Positions 1 through 4,881 of a stretch of 7,901 bases of DNA are shown here, piece by piece. Every line of letters starts with the position of its first letter. The first letter of the stretch is position 1. The stretch is from an uncultured Eubacteriales bacterium (lineage in GTDB: Bacteria > Bacillota > Clostridia > Monoglobales > Monoglobaceae): positions 1-7,901 of the forward strand of contig URTH01000074.1 of NCBI GenBank assembly GCA_900550775.1, given 5' to 3'. A program made the position numbers and the translations under genes. Below the pieces are notes generated by a model, which was given only the letters and a program-made list of their open reading frames with translations, had not been told where the DNA came from and did no database searches.

Positions 1-320
1 GGCTGGACGCGGTCGGCGGCGAGGTGCTGGTGGATTTGATGGCGAAGGAGGGCTATGATATTCAAGAAAACTACCGGGACTGCGGCTGCATGATTTACGA
101 TGCAAAAAAACAGGATGTCCACGCCGGCGGCAGCGGCTGCGGCTGTATTGCATCTGTCCTGTGCGGATATATTTTCGATCAGATGAGAGATCACCGGTGG
201 AAAAAGATTTTGGCGGTCGGCACCGGTGCGCTGCTCAGTCCCACCTCCAGTCTGCAAGGGGAGTCTGTGCCGGGGATTGCCCATGCGGCTGTGTTTTGTG
301 CGGCGGACAGTCTGTCGTAG
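1..320 (+). CDS. spoVAD: Stage V sporulation protein AD, C-terminal part
   Basis: This is the 3' end of a gene entering from the left; the frame is open from base 3 and gives about 105 residues before TAG. The match is to the C-terminal part of SpoVAD, a thiolase-fold protein of about 340 residues. Recognisable features are an EGYD..NY.DCG stretch, the signature DVHAGGSGCGC, a CGYI..QMR helix, an ATGALLSPTS-like strand (here GTGALLSPTS) and the family ending QGESVPGIAHA. SpoVAD is known from Bacillus to bind dipicolinic acid and to help load it into the forespore as part of the SpoVA channel. spoVAE follows after 24 bases, the usual order of this operon. A short tail (about 11 residues after GIAHA) extends past the conserved end. 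Identification is secure; the start and promoter lie outside the window. Confidence 0.95.
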   Translation, partial: LDAVGGEVLVDLMAKEGYDIQENYRDCGCMIYDAKKQDVHAGGSGCGCIASVLCGYIFDQMRDHRWKKILAVGTGALLSPTSSLQGESVPGIAHAAVFCAADSLS

Positions 321-344
321 AAAGAATCGATAGGAGGTGAGCAA

Positions 345-701
345 ATGCAGTATTTTCATGCGTTTTGGGTCGGCGGTCTGATTTGCGCGGCTGCGCAAAT
401 TCTCATTGACAAGACCAAGCTGACGCCGGGACGGATTCTGGTTTTATTTGTCGTGACCGGCGCCATATTGGGCGCGATCGGCGTGTATGATCCCCTGGTG
501 CGTTTTGCCGGCGCCGGCGCCAGTGTGCCGATTATTGGCTTTGGCAACGTCTTGGCACAGGGGGTTATCAAGGGCGTTGAGGAGCACGGGCTGCTTGGAA
601 TCATTACGGGCGGAACCGAGGCCGCGGCCGGCGGTATCGGGGCTTCGATTTTGTTTGGATTTTTGGCGGCGCTGATTTTTAAACCCAAGGTGAAATCATA
701 A
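345..701 (+). CDS. spoVAE: Stage V sporulation protein AE (SpoVAEb type)
   Basis: A 118-residue, very hydrophobic and glycine/alanine-rich protein of the SpoVAC/SpoVAEB family, which forms the membrane part of the SpoVA channel that moves calcium-dipicolinate in during sporulation and out during germination. Four hydrophobic segments can be seen, at roughly residues 3-21, 28-47, 52-70 and 93-113. The loop with YDPL.....GAGASVPI..FG is typical of the family, and the length is the usual one. ATG at 345 is preceded by a near-perfect AGGAGGTGA Shine-Dalgarno sequence. It lies 24 bases after spoVAD and is the last gene of the operon, because a strong hairpin terminator overlaps its stop codon. Confidence 0.95.
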   Translation: MQYFHAFWVGGLICAAAQILIDKTKLTPGRILVLFVVTGAILGAIGVYDPLVRFAGAGASVPIIGFGNVLAQGVIKGVEEHGLLGIITGGTEAAAGGIGASILFGFLAALIFKPKVKS

Positions 702-743
702 AAAAGCAGAAAAGCCGTTTGAATATGGCTTTTCTGCTTTTTT
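702..743. terminator. Bidirectional rho-independent terminator
   Basis: GCAGAAAAGCC at 706-716 pairs perfectly with GGCTTTTCTGC at 727-737 around a 10-base loop. Six T follow on the + strand (738-743). An A run at 700-705 precedes the stem, so the - strand transcript would also end in a hairpin plus U run. It sits between spoVAE (+) and the small peptidoglycan-binding gene (-), which converge here, and can end both transcripts. Confidence 0.9.
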
Positions 744-748
744 GGGGG

Positions 749-777
749 TTGTCAATGTTTTGAATATTTGATATACT
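749..777 (+). promoter_or_regulatory. Possible sigma-A promoter, antisense to the cortex-lytic genes
   Basis: TTGTCA at 749-754 and TATACT at 772-777 are each one base from the vegetative consensus and are separated by exactly 17 bases. The predicted start would be near 784. No convincing + strand gene follows, so a transcript would run antisense into the small peptidoglycan-binding gene and then the SleC-like gene. It starts just after the bidirectional terminator and so is independent of the spoVA transcript. Without expression data it may be a chance match. Confidence 0.35.
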
Positions 778-823
778 GGTGGACGAGACTTTTGGTGATT
801 TATGGAAAAAGCTTTGCGCCGGC

Positions 824-1096
824 TTAAAATTCTATCTGCGCAAGGTCAATCAAACAGGGATTTTCCAGACAGAGGGCGCGCCAGGTCTCGGCCAGCTTCG
901 TCCATGTTTCAAAATCGATGATGCCGGTGATGGGAATCCCGTTTTGCCGCTGAAACAGTTCTACGGCGTCGGTGGTTTCCTGACTGAACAGGCCGTCCGG
1001 ATTGATAAGGGGGCCTCCCTCCAGCAGGTGATTCCGGCGCAGAAAGATTTCTGCCTCAAAGACATTTTGCCGATGGTTGTGCATGTTGTGTTTCAT
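824..1096 (-). CDS. Small stand-alone peptidoglycan-binding domain protein
   Basis: A 90-residue protein that is essentially one PG_binding_1 domain. The C-terminal half of the domain is clear: a DGLFS.ET..AV..FQ helix region (about residues 34-52) followed by NGIPITGIIDFETW..L (about 52-68). The usual first turn of the domain (RxGdxGxxVxxLQ) is degenerate (RQNVFEAEIFLRRN). There is no signal peptide, membrane segment or catalytic domain. ATG at 1096 has an AAAGGAGG ribosome site seven bases upstream. It lies 88 bases downstream of the SleC-like gene on the same strand and resembles a detached fourth copy of that protein's repeats. A role in targeting or anchoring to spore cortex is inferred from this neighbour. 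It ends before a terminator that works in its direction. Confidence 0.8.
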   Translation of the reverse strand: MKHNMHNHRQNVFEAEIFLRRNHLLEGGPLINPDGLFSQETTDAVELFQRQNGIPITGIIDFETWTKLAETWRALCLENPCLIDLAQIEF

Positions 1097-1126
1097 AAGC
1101 GCCTCCTTTGAAAGGTCGTATCGGAT

Positions 1127-1171
1127 AAAAACGGAACGGCCGAAGGATGCCGGATATTTCCTCTTCGGTCG
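1127..1171 (-). terminator. Intercistronic hairpin, possible attenuator
   Basis: Read on the - strand, CGACCGAAG (1171-1163) pairs with CTTCGGCCG (1145-1137) with one mismatch, and the pairing can extend two base pairs further past a small bulge. After a five-base spacer comes a run of five T (1131-1127). It lies between the SleC-like stop and the small peptidoglycan-binding gene. It could end part of the transcription or protect the 3' end of the upstream message. The T run is short, so some readthrough into the last gene is expected. Confidence 0.45.
1139..1165. repeat. Copy A of a short repeat in the cortex-lytic gene leaders
   Basis: GCCGAA-G-GATGCCG-G-ATATTT here matches GCCGAA-A-GATGCCG-ATATTT at 3223-3250, with one substitution and one single-base insertion over about 21 bases. 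Both copies lie just upstream of a - strand gene of the cortex-lytic group. This copy forms one arm and the loop of the intercistronic hairpin. Function unknown. Confidence 0.5.
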
Positions 1172-1184
1172 GATCCTGATGGTT

Positions 1185-2609
1185 TTAATTCACCGCTTGG
1201 GATTGGGAGAGCGGATAGCCCGGATATTGCCCCGGAGAACGATCCTCGCCCAGGATAATATCGTTATAAAGCTCTGCAATGGCGTTCCAGGTGCTAAGGC
1301 CCACCACGCCGCGCACCGGCAAACCGTAAGCGCGCTGAAACGCGATGACGGCACGCTGCGTCTCCTGGCCGAAATATCCGGTTGGCGATACGGACGGGAT
1401 GGCGTCGTTAAATTCTGCAATTTTATTTAAATAAGTTTGAAGAGCACGCACATTTTCGTTGTTCTGGCCGCGGCGCAGGACAGAACCCGGGTACATCGCG
1501 GCGCCCTGTCCGCGGTAGTCGGAAGGAAGCCCGGCGATGACGGAGATGTAGCGCGAATACAGGGCATTCCAGGTCGTCTCATCGACAACTCCGGTTTCAG
1601 GCAAGCCTTCGGATTCCTGAAATGCACGGACGGACTGTGCGGTGGATGGGCCGTAGACGCCATCGATATCCGTCTTTGGAATATAGTCGTTAAATTCTGC
1701 AACGATGTTCAAAAAATACTGGATCAGGCTAACCTCGACGCCCTGACTCCCGACCGATAGCTCCGTGCGGTACTGGCGGTTTACAAGGTCAAGCTTGACG
1801 CCCTCCGAATCCAGCTCGGAAAGGCGTTTTACCGTGCTGAAGACAAACAGGATTTTGTACCATGTTTCTTTTCCGACAATGCCATCCTGGGCAAGGTTGA
1901 ATATTTTTTGAAATTCCTTGACAGCGTCCTCGGTCGCTACGTCAAACAGTCCGTCGGAGTACATAATTTTGGGGATTGCCGGGTAGTTTCGGGAGATTCG
2001 GTTTAAGTACAGCTGAATTTGAGTCACGCGCTGGTTGCTGTCTCCGAGACGCAGGGGTGTTTCCGGATAGACCATAGGTGGTGTCATATCGGCAATCGGT
2101 GCGTTGGTGACAAGGGAGATGTCGTCACCGTAATAATAAGCGAGAATGTCGTAGACGCTATAGCCTTGGTTGGCAAGCTCCACCGTTCCCCACTGAGAAA
2201 GGCCGCCGGGACAGACGCTGGTTGTGCCGTTGCAGTATCTGGCAAAGATGGGGTCCAGGTTTCCTTTGCGGACGATGTAATTGTTAAAAAGTCCGTCAAC
2301 CAGTCGGCTGATGTTTTCAAAAATATCTCTGCCGTGAACATAGGACTGGTCGTATTGCGTGGAGTTGGTAATGTCAAAGTCATAGCCCTGCGCCCGGTAG
2401 TGCGCAGTAAAGATACGGTTTAGGGCATAGGTGACCTGGGCGTAGATGTTGGCGCGGATGGCGTTCTCCGGCCAGGTCGGATAAATCTCGCTGGAAGCGA
2501 CATTTTTAATATACTGAACAAAGGGTACGGTCACATTCGGCGCCGAGGCGTCGTCGGGTACGCCCAGATGCACCGTGATGTTTTGCGGAATATAAAAGGT
2601 AAGGGACAT
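1185..2609 (-). CDS. sleC: SleC-like spore cortex-lytic enzyme: SpoIID-fold lytic domain plus three peptidoglycan-binding repeats
   Basis: A 474-residue protein in two parts. Residues 1-170 form a SpoIID-like domain of the SleC type. It has [20 protein letters not shown] (33-52), where Glu41 aligns with the catalytic glutamate of SpoIID lytic transglycosylases, then YALNR (61-65). It ends with YC(N6)C at 125-133 and GLSQWGT.ELA.QGYS..DIL.YYYG (136-161), the conserved SpoIID C-terminal block. Three PG_binding_1 domains follow, at about 185-255, 283-355 and 377-448. SleC degrades spore cortex at germination in clostridia. The match to SleC is made from memory of the family. Known SleC proteins start with a pre/pro region and have one binding domain; here the pre/pro region is encoded separately upstream and the repeats are tripled. 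There is no signal peptide, as expected for a protein made in the mother cell. AAGGAGG sits eight bases before ATG 2609. The upstream gene ends 91 bases before. Confidence 0.82.
   Translation of the reverse strand: MSLTFYIPQNITVHLGVPDDASAPNVTVPFVQYIKNVASSEIYPTWPENAIRANIYAQVTYALNRIFTAHYRAQGYDFDITNSTQYDQSYVHGRDIFENISRLVDGLFNNYIVRKGNLDPIFARYCNGTTSVCPGGLSQWGTVELANQGYSVYDILAYYYGDDISLVTNAPIADMTPPMVYPETPLRLGDSNQRVTQIQLYLNRISRNYPAIPKIMYSDGLFDVATEDAVKEFQKIFNLAQDGIVGKETWYKILFVFSTVKRLSELDSEGVKLDLVNRQYRTELSVGSQGVEVSLIQYFLNIVAEFNDYIPKTDIDGVYGPSTAQSVRAFQESEGLPETGVVDETTWNALYSRYISVIAGLPSDYRGQGAAMYPGSVLRRGQNNENVRALQTYLNKIAEFNDAIPSVSPTGYFGQETQRAVIAFQRAYGLPVRGVVGLSTWNAIAELYNDIILGEDRSPGQYPGYPLSQSQAVN
1266..2057 (-). 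repeat. Three tandem peptidoglycan-binding repeats within the SleC-like gene
   Basis: Each repeat of about 70 residues follows the plan (L)..G.....V..IQ.(Y)LN.I...(N/F)..IP....DG.(Y/F)G..T..AV..FQ...GL...GVV...TW. Repeats 2 and 3 are closest: both contain AEFND.IP, and at the DNA level they share an identical 17-base segment (GTCGTTAAATTCTGCAA on the + strand) at 1404-1420 and 1686-1702. This indicates fairly recent internal duplication. Repeat 1 is more diverged ([13 protein letters not shown]) and is probably the ancestral single domain of SleC. Confidence 0.75.
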
Positions 2610-2700
2610 TGCGTTTCCTCCTTAGCTTGATATTAGCGATTCGAACCTGCCTTAATCGGCGCAATTTTAGAATATTTTAGCTTGTCGTCTTTGCCGGGTT

Positions 2701-3207
2701 CTAACGTGCGTCAGTTGTGTCTTCGTCTACTACGATATCAAACTGTCCGGCATCGCGTTCGGATAAGGGAATCAGACTGACCGGCTGAATCGAATTGATT
2801 TTGTCAAAGATGGGAACATTGACGGCGTCCTCGGTATAATAGCCTTCGTATTCGACTTTAATGTTATAATTGCTGTACGGGCGTACGACGCTGTCCGGCG
2901 TCTGCGAATAGCTGCTCTGCGGTGCGGGCAAGAGCAGGGGTGCGGTTCGGCCGCTTTCATCAGTCAAAAGGTCGGCAATCTGTGTACTTTGATTCCCGGC
3001 GGTTGAGACGGTGACTCTGGCACCCGAAACCGGGATTGCGCCTTTTGCCAGCGTGACCTGCACCACCAGAGAGCCCTGGCCGATCGGCGCGGTGTCGTCT
3101 CTGCCGGAAAAATCCTCTCCCTCTAACAGACGGGAGGAACTGCGGTTTTTCGGGGACATAAGCGTGCCGGCGAGCGCTTCGTTAAATTTTTGATAGGTTT
3201 CGTTCAT
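2701..3207 (-). CDS. SleC N-terminal (pre/pro-region) homologue encoded as a separate protein
   Basis: A protein of 168 residues (170 from the upstream ATG). Numbering from the upstream ATG, residues 46-150 form a beta-rich domain like a carboxypeptidase regulatory or Ig-like fold. It runs from GSLVVQVTLAKGAIPVSGARVTVS through LTDESGRT, LLLPAP, VRPYSNYNIKVEYEGYY and NVPIFDKINSIQPVSLIPL. As I recall them, SleC proteins carry this pattern before the catalytic domain, as the part removed during maturation. The tail GQFDIVVDE resembles the linker where SleC is processed. Residues 1-45 are polar and probably disordered. There is no signal peptide, membrane segment or enzymatic motif. Two ATGs compete: GGAGG is only two bases before ATG 3213 but eight before ATG 3207, so 3207 is preferred. 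It is the first gene of the - strand group. Possible roles are chaperone, inhibitor or partner of the SleC-like enzyme (inference). Confidence 0.7.
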   Translation of the reverse strand: MNETYQKFNEALAGTLMSPKNRSSSRLLEGEDFSGRDDTAPIGQGSLVVQVTLAKGAIPVSGARVTVSTAGNQSTQIADLLTDESGRTAPLLLPAPQSSYSQTPDSVVRPYSNYNIKVEYEGYYTEDAVNVPIFDKINSIQPVSLIPLSERDAGQFDIVVDEDTTDAR

Positions 3208-3222
3208 ATCCATCGCCTCCTA

Positions 3223-3250
3223 GCCGAAAGATGCCGATATTTTGCCTTTT
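3223..3250. repeat. Copy B of a short repeat in the cortex-lytic gene leaders
   Basis: Partner of the copy at 1139-1165 (GCCGAA-A-GATGCCG-ATATTT). It lies 10-16 bases upstream of the start of the SleC N-terminal-like gene, inside its predicted mRNA leader. On the - strand it is preceded by a small GCCT-GAAA-AGGC hairpin (3255-3244). It could be a regulator site, an RNA structure element or a trace of duplication; the sequence does not decide. Confidence 0.45.
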
Positions 3251-3285
3251 CAGGCGGATTTGGATTGCTTTCTTTCGACTAAGAG

Positions 3286-3312
3286 TATGGTATGCCGAAA
3301 AATACGATTGGT
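3286..3312 (-). promoter_or_regulatory. Possible sigma-K promoter of the cortex-lytic group
   Basis: Read on the - strand, AC (3312-3311) is followed after 16 bases by CATACCATA (3294-3286). This fits the sigma-K consensus AC-N16/17-CATAnnnTA exactly. The predicted start near 3278 would give a leader of about 65-70 bases to the SleC N-terminal-like gene. Late mother-cell expression is what is expected for a cortex-lytic enzyme. The consensus carries little information (the -35 is two bases), so the support is position plus gene content. Confidence 0.4.
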
Positions 3313-3350
3313 GCATGGACGATTTTATGTTTTGAGAGGAGAGATGCCAA

Positions 3351-3719
3351 ATGAATCAGGAGCAAAAGGCCTTCGGCCTGACGATCGGAAAATGCGGAGA
3401 GGAGACGGTAACCTGCGGACTTTGCGGCAGGATTCTGGGATATATCAAAAAGGAGCATTGCAAAAGCCTTTACCTGCACCTGTTTTGTGCCTGCGGTGCC
3501 GACGGTTATCTGAGACTGGGCGAAATCCCGGACAACGCGTCTGCCGATGCGGCCGACAAAACCGAGGAGCGTATTTGCTGCACAAATTGCAGAAGTGTAC
3601 TGTTTGCGGTAACGCATCATGTAAAGTTTTATAACTTTTGTGCCGAGTGTCGGTGCGGTACATTTTTTGACCGTGATTATGTCAGAAAAAGGACATTATA
3701 TCAAAAATTAGGGGATTGA
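3351..3719 (+). CDS. Tandem zinc-ribbon protein of unknown function
   Basis: A 122-residue soluble protein with 13 cysteines. They form two similar halves. The first has CGLC (22-25) and CAC (46-48) about 20 residues later. The second has CTNC (77-80) and C-x2-C-x-C (97-102) at about the same spacing. Each half ends in an aromatic/aliphatic stretch before the second cysteine group (YLHLFCACG; KFYNFCAEC), so it reads as a duplicated zinc ribbon with two predicted metal sites. A polar linker (about 58-73) joins them. No catalytic, membrane or DNA-binding motif is recognised. The start at 3351 has GAGGAG upstream, about 10 bases away. It diverges from the SleC group across 137 bases. I find no terminator after it. 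Zinc ribbons often mediate nucleic-acid or protein contacts, but nothing here identifies a partner. Confidence 0.75.
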   Translation: MNQEQKAFGLTIGKCGEETVTCGLCGRILGYIKKEHCKSLYLHLFCACGADGYLRLGEIPDNASADAADKTEERICCTNCRSVLFAVTHHVKFYNFCAECRCGTFFDRDYVRKRTLYQKLGD

Positions 3720-3825
3720 GGTTTACATAATACCGTGCTATGTCGTTTTGAAGCGGACAAAATATGCCAAAAAGGAAGTAAAAAGGGGGCTTTCGTCCAA
3801 TGTCATAATATGCGACACGGATTTA

Positions 3826-3854
3826 TTGAAAAATTTAGTGAAAACGTGCATAAT
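3826..3854 (+). promoter_or_regulatory. Sigma-A-type promoter of the DUF6514-like gene
   Basis: TTGAAA (3826-3831) and CATAAT (3849-3854) are each one base from consensus, with the optimal 17-base spacing, giving a predicted start near 3861. CATAATA also fits the -10 of sigma-G promoters (CATWHTA), but no well-spaced sigma-G -35 is present. The 3720-3949 gap otherwise holds two more CATAATA copies (3726-3732 and 3804-3810) and the folded leader described separately. Confidence 0.65.
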
Positions 3855-3859
3855 AGTAA

Positions 3860-3922
3860 GGTAGGCAAGGCAGAGTACATGAGTGGGATGAGGGAGCCCG
3901 ATATCGTGTACAATGCCTTACC
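3860..3922 (+). other. Structured 5' leader candidate upstream of the DUF6514-like gene
   Basis: Right at the predicted transcription start, GGTA (3860-3863), AGGCA (3868-3872) and GTACA (3875-3879) pair in order with TACC (3919-3922), TGCCT (3914-3918) and TGTAC (3907-3911). This gives 14 base pairs interrupted by a four-base bulge and a GA/AA internal mismatch. The 27-base apical loop can form a small GGG/CCC stem. No T run follows, so it is not a terminator. The ribosome site (GGGGGA, 3941-3946) lies 19 bases downstream. The element resembles no riboswitch class that I can name. A short reading frame (3879-3935, 18 codons) starts inside it. Confidence 0.4.
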
Positions 3923-3949
3923 GAATACATTTTAGATATTGGGGGATAT

Positions 3950-4195
3950 ATGACAGTGAAAGGGTTTGATTTTCGCGATGAGGGGGACCGATTGTATCGG
4001 GTACAGTTTGAGGTGCTGAATGATGGAGGAAGTCATCGGCCTTATGGGATTGGAGCAACAATTTATACGGACGGAAAACGAATTGAAACAACGGAGGCAA
4101 GAAATCGGTTCTTTACCAGGGCAGAGGCGGAGGAAAATATCAAGATGCTCTGCAAATTTCAAGTGACACCATGCACTTTGCGTGATGTAATATAA
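3950..4195 (+). CDS. Small DUF6514-like protein
   Basis: An 81-residue soluble protein. The N-terminal half reads as beta strands (LYRVQFEVLND, then YGIGATIYTDGKR), followed by a helix beginning at TRAEAEENIKML (56-67) and ending with QVTPCTLRDVI. The combination of a central YGI strand, a helix after T/S-R-E-A and a final V-T-P-x-x-L-x-D-V-I is what I recall of DUF6514 proteins, small clostridial proteins of unknown function; this copy is somewhat shorter at the C-terminus than others I recall. ATG 3950 has GGGGGA five bases upstream. It has its own promoter and a strong terminator, so it appears to be transcribed alone. No function can be assigned. Confidence 0.7.
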   Translation: MTVKGFDFRDEGDRLYRVQFEVLNDGGSHRPYGIGATIYTDGKRIETTEARNRFFTRAEAEENIKMLCKFQVTPCTLRDVI

Positions 4196-4207
4196 CCAAC
4201 CAACCAA

Positions 4208-4254
4208 AATAGAAAAAGCCGTTCTGCTTTTGCAGGCCGGCCTTTTCTATTTTT
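4208..4254 (+). terminator. Rho-independent terminator
   Basis: AATAGAAAA (4208-4216) pairs with TTTTCTATT (4243-4251). After one A/C mismatch GCCG pairs with CGGC, and inside that CTGC-TTTT-GCAG makes a perfect apical hairpin. The stem is followed by further T to 4254. It closes the DUF6514-like transcript 12 bases after the stop codon and separates it from the next promoter. Confidence 0.9.
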
Positions 4255-4276
4255 CGTCAAAAATTAAAAAAAAGAG

Positions 4277-4306
4277 TAGACACCCGGCTATCTTTTGTGC
4301 TATGAT
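4277..4306 (+). promoter_or_regulatory. Sigma-A extended -10 promoter of the DUF6106 - acpS/nnrD - lipoprotein - alr operon
   Basis: TAGACA (4277-4282) is followed after 18 bases by TATGAT (4301-4306), each one mismatch from consensus. TG at 4298-4299 gives an extended -10 (TGCTATGAT). The predicted start is near 4313, about 32 bases before the first gene. I find no other clear promoter or terminator before the window end, so all four downstream genes probably share it. Confidence 0.7.
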
Positions 4307-4344
4307 AGAAGAAGTAAAGTTGTGGGAGTGTCTGGAGGTAAAAC

Positions 4345-4881
4345 ATGGATATTTTTGTAGAACAATTAGTAAAAAAGCAAAAAACAGGCAAGGACTATCT
4401 GCGCATTGCCGCATGCCTGATCGGCGTGTTTGCCGCGCTTTTTGCCATGACATTCGGTATGGCAATCCAGGGGATCGGCTTTATCATCTTTGTTGTGTGC
4501 TGCGCGCTGATCTATGCAATGTATTTGCTGATTACCGCGACCAATATGGAGTATGAGTATTGCTTTACCAACGGTTCGCTGGACGTTGACAAGGTCATCA
4601 ACCGCCGCAGCCGGAAGCGGATGCTTAGCCTGAATACGCGGAAAATTGAGATCATGGCAACCAAAAACAACCGCGCGTTTCAAAGGAATTTGGAGGATCG
4701 CAGTCTGAAAAAGGTTTATGCCTGCACGAGCGTCCAGGCGGAGGACTTGTGCTTTTTGGTTTATATTGAGGAGAGCGGTGCGAGAAAGATGCTGCTCTTT
4801 AACCCGAACGAAAAGATCAGAGACGGGATTCGGCGTTATAATCCGCAGAAGGTGTTTTTGAATGATGAAAACCGGGATTGA
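4345..4881 (+). CDS. DUF6106-like membrane protein
   Basis: A 178-residue protein. It has a short basic N-terminus (MDIFVEQLVKKQKTGKDYL), a pair of membrane-spanning segments at about 20-40 and 43-64, then a soluble domain facing the cytoplasm. That domain opens with YEYCFTNGSLDVDKVI (70-85), a basic patch RRSRKR (87-92), and closes with FNPNEKIRDGIRRYNPQKVF (152-171). The layout and the YEY..TNG.LDVDK motif match, from memory, the clostridial family DUF6106, whose function is unknown. ATG 4345 has GGAGG five bases upstream. Its last 20 bases overlap the start of the acpS-nnrD gene, so the two are probably translationally coupled. It is the first gene of the operon. Confidence 0.75.
   Translation: MDIFVEQLVKKQKTGKDYLRIAACLIGVFAALFAMTFGMAIQGIGFIIFVVCCALIYAMYLLITATNMEYEYCFTNGSLDVDKVINRRSRKRMLSLNTRKIEIMATKNNRAFQRNLEDRSLKKVYACTSVQAEDLCFLVYIEESGARKMLLFNPNEKIRDGIRRYNPQKVFLNDENRD

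Noticed and set aside
779..1111. 110-codon + strand frame starting at a GTG after the possible antisense promoter
   Set aside because: It mirrors the small peptidoglycan-binding gene on the - strand, has no ribosome site and would start upstream of the predicted transcription start.
1077..2423. Several + strand frames of 100-135 codons and overlapping - strand frames inside the SleC-like gene
   Set aside because: All are shadows of the 474-codon - strand gene, whose domains are clear; none has a domain or a good ribosome site of its own.
2610..2700. Possible frameshift joining the SleC N-terminal-like and catalytic genes
   Set aside because: The gap contains stop codons, the two genes are separated by 91 bases, and the second has a strong ribosome site. 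No single-base change would make one continuous SleC.
3214..3257. Pairing of CGCCT with the ribosome site AGGCG in the leader of the SleC N-terminal-like gene
   Set aside because: Only five base pairs across a 30-odd-base loop, competing with a small GAAA-capped hairpin; too weak to call a translational switch.
3735..3935. 66-codon + strand frame starting at a GTG
   Set aside because: No ribosome site, no recognisable family, and the likely promoter and folded leader lie inside it. Only its last 18 codons are kept, as a possible leader peptide.
4195..4206. AACC tandem repeat (ACCAACCAACCAA) after the DUF6514-like stop codon
   Set aside because: Only three short units; no sign of a variable repeat locus or attachment site.
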